Shown piece after piece: positions 18,992-27,033 of a DNA stretch of 64,000 nt; the first letter of the stretch is position 1, and every line of letters starts with the position of its first letter. The notes under the pieces are model-generated. The model was not told the origin of the DNA and did not search any database. It worked only from the letters and a program-made list of their open reading frames with translations. The stretch is taken from positions 1 through 64,000 of the forward strand of contig NZ_CANLZM010000016.1 in assembly GCF_947495565.1 (NCBI RefSeq), given 5' to 3'. Position numbers and translations under genes: made by a program. The stretch comes from an uncultured Pontibacter sp. (GTDB lineage: Bacteria > Bacteroidota > Bacteroidia > Cytophagales > Hymenobacteraceae).

Positions 18992-19794
18992 CGTATATTT
19001 TATAGACGGTGTTCTGTGGGCTCCTGCCTTTGCCTACTTGCCAGCCTGCCAGGTGTTGCTCTACTTCACTTATGCTTCAGCGCTGTTATGCGGCAGCTGC
19101 TGACCGAAACACAAACGGAAGAGAAAGCCCATCAGACTTACACAGCACTTTCTGACAACTTATACAGCAAGTTAACGCAGCTCTGTTGAATCAACCCTTC
19201 GTTTCTGCTAACCCTATGCGTAGTGCTGCTTGAGCAGCACTTATGACCACGTTTGTATAAATATTTAACAGAAATATATAAAACGGTAAGGTTAAACAAC
19301 TGGTATAAAGCTAAAAGTAATACAACAGAGGAGCTGCGAATGGTCGCTACAAGTTGCCCGGCTGTACGATCACGGAACAGGTTAATCTCCTGCCGCAGAC
19401 TGATTCTCACTAAAGTAAGTATACTTATATCAAACTTTAAGGACTATGAGAGCAGAACCAAGTGCAAGGTAAAACAAACGAATATGGTACTGGACTGTTG
19501 GAATGCGGTAGCAATATTCCTTATCTGGTGGGCAGCGGCTGATGGCGACACCGACGTAGATGATCCTGCAACGGGAGAAGAGGAGGACGTGGGCACCACC
19601 TATTTATAGGAGGCCCCGAAAAACAGATATGCTATTGTACAGAATGCTGCTTTACAAAGTAGCAGCAGACACCTCTATCAACCGGAGTAAATGCAGTCGC
19701 TCCGGTGATAGGGGATAACCTTCAAGTTTACATTACTCTAACGGAATCTACGTAAGGAGTAAAACTAAGTGGAGCAGAATAATAAGAACACACC
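18992..19794. other. Intergenic region with one doubtful ORF
   Basis: About 800 bases without a recognisable gene. A plus-strand frame at 19253-19609 (118 codons) is open, but its composition is erratic; only its last 40 residues, an IFLIWWAAADGD helix followed by an acidic tail, look protein-like. A short hairpin ACCGGAG/CTCCGGT (about 19681-19706) lies upstream of the multicopper oxidase. I see no -7 element of the TAnnTTTG type here. Confidence 0.4.
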
Positions 19795-22305
19795 TTGAAA
19801 AATAAAAAACATAGTCTGGCTGTCTTGCTGCTAATTCTGTTCTCCCTCTTCGGGAAAACAGCAGTTGCTCAGACAGACACCGTCGTATACCACCTTACGA
19901 TTGACCAGAAAGAAGTAAAAATTGCCGGGAAACGCAGCAAGGGCATGACCATCAACGGTACCATCCCCGGCCCGACACTACGGTTTAAAAACGGGGACTA
20001 TGCCGTGATGCACGTAAAGAATGAGATGAACGTGGAGACCTCGGTGCACTGGCACGGTTTGCTGGTTCCCAACTTTCACGACGGTGTGCCCTACCTCACC
20101 ACACCACCCATCCCACCCGGCGAAACCTTTACCTATGAGTTTCCTTTGAAGCACGCCGGCACCTACTGGTACCACTCGCACACTGGCCTTCAGGAGCAGT
20201 CGGGCGTGTATGGCTCCATTGTGATTGAGGACAGGGAAGAGCGGATGGATTACGACACAGACCTGGTACTGGTTCTTTCAGACTGGACCTATGAAAAACC
20301 CTCAAATGTGCTGAAGACCCTGAAGCGGGGGTTGGAAATATACGACATTCAGAAAGGCACTTCCACCCCGCTCAACATGGTGATTGCCAGGGGAGCGCTG
20401 GGGGCGCAGCTTAACTTTTGGAAGCAACGGATGGAAGGGGCCGACATCGCCGACATCTACTATCCCGCCTTCCTGACCAACGGAGAGCCTGTGCGGGAGT
20501 ACCCGGAGTTTGAGCCGGGGCAACGGGTAAGGCTGCGGGTGATCAATGCCGCTGCCTCCAGCCAATTCTGGCTGACCTTTGGCGGAGACAAACCGCTCCT
20601 GATTGCGGCTGACGGCCTGGACGTGGTGCCGGTGCAGCACAGCCCCACCTTTATTGCCGTAGCCGAAACATACGACTTTATCATTACCATTCCGGCTACC
20701 GGCAAGCTTGAAATGAAGGCCACCGTGCAGGACGGCTCCGGCCATACATCCGCCTTCTTTGGCCAGGGGACCGTTATTCCTGCCCCAGATGTGCCACGGC
20801 CCGATAAGATCGCCATGATGCAGCAGATGGCGGCCATGGACATGAAAATGGGGGCGCCCGCCACCAAATTCAACCCCAGCGAGGAAGAGCCATACGAGAT
20901 GATGAAGGAGTGGGGGATGCAGATGGACGAAGAAATGCAAATGGGCGAAGGCACGCCCATGAAACACGGCAAAGGGATAGAGCCTGGCAAGGGTATGGAC
21001 ATGAAGCAGGAGCCGCAGCAAACGGAGCCAATGCCCCATGAGCATCAGATGGAGATGAAGAAAGATACGGCAGCCGCCAAGCAAATGAACCACTCGAAAA
21101 TGGAACATGCTACCGGGCACCAAAAAGTAAAAGAGGTCACACCCACGGATACAGCTGCTGCCATGGAGATGGACCACGCGAAAATGGGCCACACCATGCA
21201 TGGCCAGGCACAGGTGAGTAAGGAGGAGGCCAGTAAAGCAATCGGGATGCAGCACGAGGGAATGCCGGGCATGGACATGTTTGCGGAGTACAACTACGAC
21301 TATTTAAAGGCTCCTGAACCAACTGACTTTGCAGCGGACAAGCCTGTGAGGGAGATTCTGCTGAACCTGACCGGAAACATGGTGCGCTACATCTGGAGCA
21401 TGAACGGGGTGCCACTGAAAGAGGCCGATAAGATCAAGATAAGGCAGGGCGAGGTGACCCGCATCACGCTCAACAACCTAACCATGATGCACCACCCGAT
21501 GCACCTGCACGGGCACTTTTTCCGGGTGATCAATGAGCACGGCGAGTACTCACCCCTCAAGCACACGGTGAACGTGGCGCCGATGCAGAAGGTGGTGATC
21601 GAGTTCGATGCCAACGAGTACGGCGACTGGTTTTTCCATTGTCATATCCTTTACCACCTCGATGCCGGGATGGCCCGCATTTTCAGCTACGACACGCCCC
21701 GCGACCCGCGCCTGAAAATGTATCCGCTCAACATCCTGACAAACAAGAGCAACCACTTCTTCTTCTGGGGTGCCGCCGATGTGGCCTCCCACATGGGCGA
21801 GACCCGGCTTGTGCTGTCTAACCTTCGGAACCAGTTCGTGGCTTCCGCTGAGTATGGGTGGAACAAGAACCTGGAGGCGGAGTTTACCTACGGCAGGTTC
21901 CTGTATGATTACCTGAACGTATTTGCCGGGGTGAATGTGGAGAATGAGGAGGAGAACAGTATGGATGCCGTCGAGACCACAGTCATTGCCGGTATCCGGT
22001 ACCTCACGCCCTATATGTTCAATCTCGACGTGCGCCTGGACAGCAAACTGCGGCCACAGGTGAGCCTAAGCCGCGAGGTGCTGATCTTTCCGCGCACCTT
22101 CCTGTTTGGGGAGTATGAGTACCAAGCTGACTTTGGGTGGGTAAATGACTTTGAACCGGAAGAAGGCACAGGTAAAGTAGACAACTATAGGAGCGAAGCT
22201 ACTTGGAATATAGGGCTTGAATACCTCCTGTCCAAGACCTTCTCACTAATGGGTAGCTACGACAACCGCTTTGGGGCGGGCGGTGGCCTGACAGTGCGGT
22301 TTTGA
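19795..22305 (+). CDS. Multicopper oxidase (CopA-type) fused to a CopB-like outer-membrane domain
   Basis: 836-residue secreted protein starting at TTG 19795; no ATG lies before the signal peptide (LAVLLLILFSLFGKTAVAQ). Residues to about 640 form a multicopper oxidase: HWHGLLVPNFHDG, WYHSHTGLQEQSG, HPMHLHGHFFRV and HCHILYHLDAGM carry the type 1/2/3 copper ligands. A long Met/His-rich insert (residues about 340-500) has many MxM and MxH motifs. From about residue 650 the sequence changes to a beta-barrel-like domain (ASAEYGWNKNLEAEFTYGRF, ending GAGGGLTVRF with a terminal Phe), resembling CopB. It should oxidise Cu(I) in the periplasm. The fusion merges two proteins usually encoded by separate cop genes. 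Confidence 0.92.
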   Translation: MKNKKHSLAVLLLILFSLFGKTAVAQTDTVVYHLTIDQKEVKIAGKRSKGMTINGTIPGPTLRFKNGDYAVMHVKNEMNVETSVHWHGLLVPNFHDGVPYLTTPPIPPGETFTYEFPLKHAGTYWYHSHTGLQEQSGVYGSIVIEDREERMDYDTDLVLVLSDWTYEKPSNVLKTLKRGLEIYDIQKGTSTPLNMVIARGALGAQLNFWKQRMEGADIADIYYPAFLTNGEPVREYPEFEPGQRVRLRVINAAASSQFWLTFGGDKPLLIAADGLDVVPVQHSPTFIAVAETYDFIITIPATGKLEMKATVQDGSGHTSAFFGQGTVIPAPDVPRPDKIAMMQQMAAMDMKMGAPATKFNPSEEEPYEMMKEWGMQMDEEMQMGEGTPMKHGKGIEPGKGMDMKQEPQQTEPMPHEHQMEMKKDTAAAKQMNHSKMEHATGHQKVKEVTPTDTAAAMEMDHAKMGHTMHGQAQVSKEEASKAIGMQHEGMPGMDMFAEYNYDYLKAPEPTDFAADKPVREILLNLTGNMVRYIWSMNGVPLKEADKIKIRQGEVTRITLNNLTMMHHPMHLHGHFFRVINEHGEYSPLKHTVNVAPMQKVVIEFDANEYGDWFFHCHILYHLDAGMARIFSYDTPRDPRLKMYPLNILTNKSNHFFFWGAADVASHMGETRLVLSNLRNQFVASAEYGWNKNLEAEFTYGRFLYDYLNVFAGVNVENEEENSMDAVETTVIAGIRYLTPYMFNLDVRLDSKLRPQVSLSREVLIFPRTFLFGEYEYQADFGWVNDFEPEEGTGKVDNYRSEATWNIGLEYLLSKTFSLMGSYDNRFGAGGGLTVRF

Positions 22306-22405
22306 AATAGGTTTATGCCCGCACAACAAAAGCTACTAAAATGCTTGTAAAGAGGCTTAAGGTATAACCATTAATGATTGCCAAGAAGAATAGACGTCCA
22401 CACTT

Positions 22406-23410
22406 ATGGATTACTTTTACTTGATTAGCGGCATTGTGTTAGCACTCTGGGGTTTTGTGGAAGGCCTCTGGACTGCCCTATGGGTGGATGGTACATCGGC
22501 ACCCCTTACCGGCCGCGGCACTACCCTAATATGGAAAGTAATGCAGTGCGTGTTGGGCAGGCGCAACCATAAGCTGCTAAGCCTTTCTGGCCCTGTCATT
22601 TTGGTCTCTACCATTTCTTTGTGGATCATAATGATTATTCTGGGGTGGACCTTAATTTTTTATGCTGCCCCACATGCTATACAGAATCCGACTACCAAAG
22701 CGTACCCCGGTTTTGTTGGTCGGCTTTGGTACATCACCTATGTGATGTTTTCGGTTGGCAACGGCGACTTTACCCCTCAGTCCAATACTTGGCAGTTGCT
22801 CAGTGCAGTAGTGGCTTTTGGAGGTATGGCCATGGTCACGCTTGCCGTAACCTACATTCTGCAGGTAGTCTCAGCAGTAACGGTAAAACGGTCTTTTGCG
22901 AGCCAGGTAAGCAGCATCGGGAAAAGCCCGGAGGAGTTCGTCACTGCGCAGTGGACGGGTAAAGACTTCGGTGATATAGAACTGCAACTCTCCAGCCTCT
23001 CAACGAGCCTTGCTAACTTGTCTGAGAAGCACATGGCCTACCCCATTTTGCACTACTACCACGCAGCCAAATCGCAGAAGGCAAATGCGGTAGCGCTGGC
23101 TATACTTGACGATGCGCTTATGACGATTACATATGGTGTCCCGGAAGTGCACCACCCTGCAGGCACTATCCTCAAGAGTACGCGCAGCTCTATCCAAACT
23201 TTCCTAGACACACTTAGCGGGGCCTACATCAGCCCCTCAAACGAAGTGCCTCCCATCCCTGATTTAACAAAGCTTAAGAGGAAGAGCATACCAACGGTAG
23301 AAGAGGGGGAGTATCAGAAAAAGTTTGGGGAGCAAGCGCAAAGGAGAAAGAAGATGTATGGCTACCTACAAAACAGCGCCTGGGCTTGGCCCGGAGCCAA
23401 AGGCAATTGA
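22406..23410 (+). CDS. Ion channel family protein with SVGNGDF filter
   Basis: 334-residue paralogue of the minus-strand gene at 16982-17989. N-terminal helices (YLISGIVLALWGFVEGLW; LVSTISLWIIMIILGWTL), then a pore loop FSVGNGDFTPQS in place of TVGYGD, then WQLLSAVVAFGGMAMVTLAV. The C-terminal half is soluble and ends in a basic/aromatic segment like that of its paralogue. It lies 100 bases after the multicopper oxidase on the same strand. The two genes flank that oxidase at both sides, which may reflect duplication. Whether the protein conducts K+ or another ion is unknown. Confidence 0.8.
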   Translation: MDYFYLISGIVLALWGFVEGLWTALWVDGTSAPLTGRGTTLIWKVMQCVLGRRNHKLLSLSGPVILVSTISLWIIMIILGWTLIFYAAPHAIQNPTTKAYPGFVGRLWYITYVMFSVGNGDFTPQSNTWQLLSAVVAFGGMAMVTLAVTYILQVVSAVTVKRSFASQVSSIGKSPEEFVTAQWTGKDFGDIELQLSSLSTSLANLSEKHMAYPILHYYHAAKSQKANAVALAILDDALMTITYGVPEVHHPAGTILKSTRSSIQTFLDTLSGAYISPSNEVPPIPDLTKLKRKSIPTVEEGEYQKKFGEQAQRRKKMYGYLQNSAWAWPGAKGN

Positions 23411-23425
23411 GCTTGCGATAGTGAC

Positions 23426-23689
23426 ATGACGCCCACAACCGGTGAGATGACCTCCCATGGCGGGCACAAAGTGGTGGCGGTGGATTTGGCAACCGGCAAA
23501 CTACAGGATTTTATGACCAACGAAGGAAAAGAAAACAGGCAGGCAAGCGAACTTGGCATCAAAGGCATTGAACGACCTGTTGGTATCCGGCTTTCTCCAG
23601 ATGGAAAGTCCTTAAACGTAATTGATTTTGGAATCATGAAAATAATGTCTGGCTCTGTTGTGCCGAAGGAAAAGTCCGGGGTGGTGTGA
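23426..23689 (+). pseudogene. C-terminal remnant of a sugar-dehydrogenase-like propeller
   Basis: 87 codons matching only the last blade of the propeller gene at 11060-12664: VVAVDLATGKLQDFMTNEG and ERPVGIRLSPDGKSLNVIDFG align with its VNLQSGQVTDFIYNK and ERPIQLEWASDGSLYIVDFG. There is no signal peptide and no preceding blades. So this is a 5'-deleted copy, not a functional small protein. Confidence 0.7.
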
Positions 23690-23890
23690 AAAAACACAAA
23701 ACATAATCAGAAGCCTTACGGTGTAGAGACGTTATCAGATCGATGGGCCAGTAAGTACTACAAGACGGCTGTCTTGATACAGATAGCCATTAAATCCGAT
23801 GCAACTTAAAGGATAGAAACAAAACAAGACAGTATAAAGGAAACGCTGGAAGGATATTTAGTTAATACTGCCTGCCTCCGAATTGTCCCA

Positions 23891-24142
23891 GTGGAGCGGC
23901 TGGGAAAAGCAGCCACAGAGCATACCACATCATGTGTACTCATAGGGCATTGCTTGGAGAGCGGCTACGGATTGGTGGGCAAAGACGGTAACACGACACT
24001 TCTGTACCCTAAGGTTACCCCGCATGTGGTACGGGCGCTTAAGCAGGCCTCAACCGAAAAGGGTGCGTGGCTTCGCGTAGAGCGTATGGAGAAGGACGGT
24101 AAAATGGAGACGGTGTCTATCAGGGAGGCTGTGAACCGCTAA
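23891..24142 (+). CDS. Small protein lacking its 5' end, function unknown
   Basis: 83 codons from GTG 23891. The frame stays open upstream to a stop at 23807-23809, and those codons look coding (ETLEGYLVNTACLRIVP), but no ATG or signal peptide precedes them. The combined sequence, with GYLVNTAC and CVLIGHCLESGYGLVG, resembles small secreted proteins with a GYLVD-x-C motif and two more cysteines. The gene therefore appears to have lost its start and export signal, possibly with the neighbouring remnant at 23426-23689. It may still be expressed from GTG. Confidence 0.45.
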   Translation: MERLGKAATEHTTSCVLIGHCLESGYGLVGKDGNTTLLYPKVTPHVVRALKQASTEKGAWLRVERMEKDGKMETVSIREAVNR

Positions 24143-24267
24143 ACTTTTGGTGCTCAGCCTTGTCCAGGTACTTATCTTGTTTAATATAGGGCCTTTTAGT
24201 AACGTTTATGTTACCTTCAGGTTAGTTAACATTGAGTTAGCTATAGAGTTGGTGTTATATTAGCCTA

Positions 24268-25071
24268 ATGAAACTAAGAAGTAACCAATACTATGTCCGC
24301 AAGTCCCATCGTTATTTAGGCGTTATACTGGGTGTTCAATTTCTTTTCTGGACCCTCGGCGGACTTTATTTTAGTTGGAACGACATCGGTGAAGTACACG
24401 GGGATCATCTCCGGGGTGAAAAAAAGTATTTCCCTGCTTCCATGAGTATGGTGTCGCCGCAGGTGGTGCTGGAAACCCTGCATGAAAAAAGCCAGGTTGA
24501 CTCGGTGTTGTCTATTCAACTAATTGAAATCGCCGGAACACCTACTTACCAGATCCGGTATTTTTCGGGTGAACTGGAGCACGCAGCACATGAGGCAAAT
24601 TCGCACAAGCCAAACCATTCCACCAATGTTAAAGTGCGGCTGGCAAATGCCGAAACAGGTGAATATGTTGCCCCTCTTTCTGAAAATGTGGCCGTAACCG
24701 TTGCCCGTAATCAGCTGGCAAACCCTATTAAGGTAGATAAAGTGGAGTACCTGACGGAAGTTGGCTCGCATCATGAGTACCGCGAAAAACCCCTGCCTGC
24801 CTGGGCCGTTACATTCAGCCAACCGGATAATTGCACAGTATATGTTTCTGCTGAACTCGGCACATTCCAGGCTATTCGCCATAACCAGTGGCGTGTGTTC
24901 GACTTCTTTTGGATGCTGCACACTATGGATTATGAAGGCCGTGACAACTTCGGCAATATTCTGCTAAGGGCATTTTCGATCTTTGGGCTGCTTACCGTAC
25001 TTTCCGGTTTTGTGCTGTATTATGTTTCCTCACCTTCCGTAAGAAAAGTAAAGAAAAAGATAAGGGCGTAA
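24268..25071 (+). CDS. PepSY domain membrane protein
   Basis: 267-residue protein with an N-terminal helix (RYLGVILGVQFLFWTLGGLYF), an extracytoplasmic region of about 180 residues, and a C-terminal helix (FSIFGLLTVLSGFVLYYVSS). The layout and the SHRYLGVILGVQ start fit PepSY-associated membrane proteins, some of which act in metal or iron reduction. Met/His content is modest. It is followed by the DUF2911 gene 74 bases on. The exact role is not known. Confidence 0.85.
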   Translation: MKLRSNQYYVRKSHRYLGVILGVQFLFWTLGGLYFSWNDIGEVHGDHLRGEKKYFPASMSMVSPQVVLETLHEKSQVDSVLSIQLIEIAGTPTYQIRYFSGELEHAAHEANSHKPNHSTNVKVRLANAETGEYVAPLSENVAVTVARNQLANPIKVDKVEYLTEVGSHHEYREKPLPAWAVTFSQPDNCTVYVSAELGTFQAIRHNQWRVFDFFWMLHTMDYEGRDNFGNILLRAFSIFGLLTVLSGFVLYYVSSPSVRKVKKKIRA

Positions 25072-25099
25072 GCGAAGTACGGGATACTAGCAGAAGCGC

Positions 25100-25107
25100 T
25101 ATATTTG
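25100..25107 (+). promoter_or_regulatory. Bacteroidota -7 element before the DUF2911 gene
   Basis: TATATTTG is a full match to TAnnTTTG, placed 39 bases before the ATG at 25146. No clear -33 TTG at the usual spacing. Confidence 0.5.
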
Positions 25108-25145
25108 CAAATCCACTTTTATACTCATTCATTTAAAACTTTTCC

Positions 25146-25757
25146 ATGAAGAGATCATTACGGCTAGTTGCCCTGGTAGCTACGGCCTCTGCTGTATTTG
25201 CGGCCTGTACAAATAATAACGAGGAAACAACTCAGGAGCAGACAGCTGCGCCTGTAGCGGCAAAAGCACCTGAAAACACCATGGCCTTGCAGGACACTAT
25301 CAAAGGCAGTATCCCATCTGAAGCAACCGGCAAGATAGGGGAGGCAAATCTGAAGCTGACCTACCATGCACCTGGCGTTAAAGGGCGTACCATCTGGGGT
25401 GGACTGGTAGCGTACGATCAGGTATGGGTAACCGGCGCGCACATGGCTACAACCCTCGAAACTGATAAGGCACTTGTTATTGGCGGTGAGCAAATACCTG
25501 CAGGCAAGTATGCCTTGTTCACGATTCCGGGCCGTGAAGAATGGACCGTGATCCTAAACAAAAACTTCAAGCAGCACCTGGCAGACAACTATGACCAGCA
25601 GGATGATCTTGTGCGTGTTCAGGTAAAACCAACTACATTTGAGCAGCACCAGGAAAGACTAAAGTATGAAATAAATAGCATATCCGGTGCAGCTGGCAAC
25701 ATCCTGATTTCCTGGGATAAATTAAGGATTGAGGTACCGGTTGAAATCGGATCTTAG
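25146..25757 (+). CDS. DUF2911 lipoprotein
   Basis: 203-residue predicted lipoprotein (lipobox Cys21, AVFAAC) with a DUF2911 domain: LKLTYHAPGVKGRTIWGGLV, DQVWVTGAHMATTLET, GEQIPAGKYALFTIPG and EEWTVILNKNFKQHLADNY. Members occur widely in Bacteroidota and have no proven activity. It has its own -7 element and is followed by a strong terminator-like hairpin, so it is probably monocistronic. A frameshifted paralogue lies at 43531-44158 in the same copper region. Confidence 0.93.
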   Translation: MKRSLRLVALVATASAVFAACTNNNEETTQEQTAAPVAAKAPENTMALQDTIKGSIPSEATGKIGEANLKLTYHAPGVKGRTIWGGLVAYDQVWVTGAHMATTLETDKALVIGGEQIPAGKYALFTIPGREEWTVILNKNFKQHLADNYDQQDDLVRVQVKPTTFEQHQERLKYEINSISGAAGNILISWDKLRIEVPVEIGS

Positions 25758-25882
25758 CTTTTCAGCCGTACAAAGGCCCCGCTTTTCTACTTGAATTCAG
25801 CGGTAAAAAGAGTGCGTTACATTAAACTTGGTATTGATACTGGTTATTAGGACCAAAATATCTTGGTAGCCTCAAATAGAAA

Positions 25883-25923
25883 GACGGGGCCAGTAGCTTT
25901 AAAGCAGTTGGCCCCTGTCCTTT
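25883..25923 (+). terminator. Rho-independent terminator after the DUF2911 gene
   Basis: GGGGCCA (25886-25892) pairs with TGGCCCC (25909-25915), extended by GAC/GTC around a one-base bulge, and is followed by CCTTTTAATTT. It lies between convergent genes and may serve both. Confidence 0.75.
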
Positions 25924-25954
25924 TAATTTGAGGAGCGATAAAAGCCTAAATTGA

Positions 25955-26326
25955 TTATTTATCCATCTTTTTCATGTTCATCATCACCTGTTGATAGCAG
26001 GCTTCGTCCATCACACCTTTTTGGCGCATGTTTTCCATCATCTGGTGCATTTTGGTTTTATTCATCCCACCCATCGTCTCAGCACTATCATTCTTCATCA
26101 TCATCCCCTTGTGCATCTTATCCTTGTCCATCATCATCTCCATTTTTCCTGATTTCATGTGTTCGGACATAAGCTGCTTATGCATTTCGGGGTTCTGTAT
26201 GATGATATCGAAGACTTCTTTTCTTTGAGCCTCGTTTTCCATAACCTTTTGCACGTTCACATCTTTCTGGCACCCGGTGGCACTAATAAGTGCCACAGCT
26301 AATAATAGTACAAAATAGCTTTTCAT
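25955..26326 (-). CDS. Met-rich small lipoprotein
   Basis: 123-residue predicted lipoprotein (lipobox ending ISATGC). The N-terminal part, VMENEAQRKEVFDIIIQNPE, is shared almost exactly with the upstream paralogue. The rest is dominated by Met, Lys, His and Asp (KMEMMMDKDKMHKGMMMK) and ends YQQVMMNMKKMDK. Such Met motifs bind Cu(I) or Ag(I) in other proteins, and the surrounding genes are copper genes, so periplasmic metal buffering is a reasonable inference. No named family. It is 175 bases downstream of its paralogue. Confidence 0.8.
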   Translation of the reverse strand: MKSYFVLLLAVALISATGCQKDVNVQKVMENEAQRKEVFDIIIQNPEMHKQLMSEHMKSGKMEMMMDKDKMHKGMMMKNDSAETMGGMNKTKMHQMMENMRQKGVMDEACYQQVMMNMKKMDK

Positions 26327-26501
26327 AGTTTCAGGATTGATTTTTAAAAAATACTTTATATCAACTAGTTCTACGACATTAAAGCCGCAAGGTATTTTTT
26401 AGCATAACTAAAAGGTAAAGGCGTTAACCTAAGCAGGCCAAGAACTGATCGATCTGAGCCTGGTTAAGTTAATGCCTCTATACTTACTGAGCCGAGTAGA
26501 C

Positions 26502-26969
26502 TTACTTTTTCATCTGGCTCATGCTATTCACCATTTGCTGCATACAGGCATCGTCTATCATACCCTTTTGGCGCATCTGCTGCATCATGTTCCGCATCAT
26601 ATCGCTGTTGCCCATCATCATTCCGGACATCATACTGCAGTTAGCGGAGTCCTGGGCGCAGGCAGCCATCATCTGCTGCATCATGTTGCGCATTTGGCCT
26701 TGGTCCATGCCTCCCATCATACCGGCGCTGTCACCCATCATCATGTGGCCTTTGCCCATCATACCGGCATCTCCCATCATATCACCGCTGTTTTTTTCGC
26801 GCATTACCTGCATCATCTCTTTGTTCATCTCATCATCCTCCAGTATCATGTTATACACTTCCTTGCGTTGCGCTTCATTCTGCATAATTGTCTGCACGCT
26901 GGCTTCCTGCTGACAAGCGGTTATACTCAGGAGGAGAAGAATGATCGAATTGACTATTGTGGTTTTCAT
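26502..26969 (-). CDS. Met-rich small lipoprotein, longer paralogue
   Basis: 155-residue predicted lipoprotein (lipobox LLSITAC) related to the gene at 25955-26326: IMQNEAQRKEVYNMILEDDE aligns with the same region there, and both end with a (R)QKG-M-D-(D/E)AC block. It carries about 40 Met residues, in runs such as GMMGDAGMMGK and MRNMMQQMM, plus Cys and His. It lies just downstream of the CopB-type ATPase gene on the same strand (65 bases away). Likely a secreted copper/silver binder; this is inference from composition and context. Confidence 0.82.
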   Translation of the reverse strand: MKTTIVNSIILLLLSITACQQEASVQTIMQNEAQRKEVYNMILEDDEMNKEMMQVMREKNSGDMMGDAGMMGKGHMMMGDSAGMMGGMDQGQMRNMMQQMMAACAQDSANCSMMSGMMMGNSDMMRNMMQQMRQKGMIDDACMQQMVNSMSQMKK

Positions 26970-27033
26970 AGTTTTTAAAAGTTTACGTTGTTGATTCTAT
27001 ACCTGTCTTAGGGTAAGGGTTTACACTTATGCC

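Noticed and set aside
19253..19609. 118-codon plus ORF as a gene
   Set aside because: Erratic composition and no recognisable domain; only a short helix and acidic tail look protein-like.
20302..21255. 317-codon minus-strand ORF, His/Leu-rich
   Set aside because: It is the antisense mirror of the Met/His-rich multicopper oxidase and has no domain of its own.
25955..26969. CRISPR-like or tandem DNA repeats
   Set aside because: The repetition is Met codons within two coding genes, not regularly spaced identical repeats.
26472..26978. 168-codon plus-strand ORF rich in His and Leu
   Set aside because: Mirror of the Met-rich lipoprotein codons on the other strand; the composition follows from ATG repeats.
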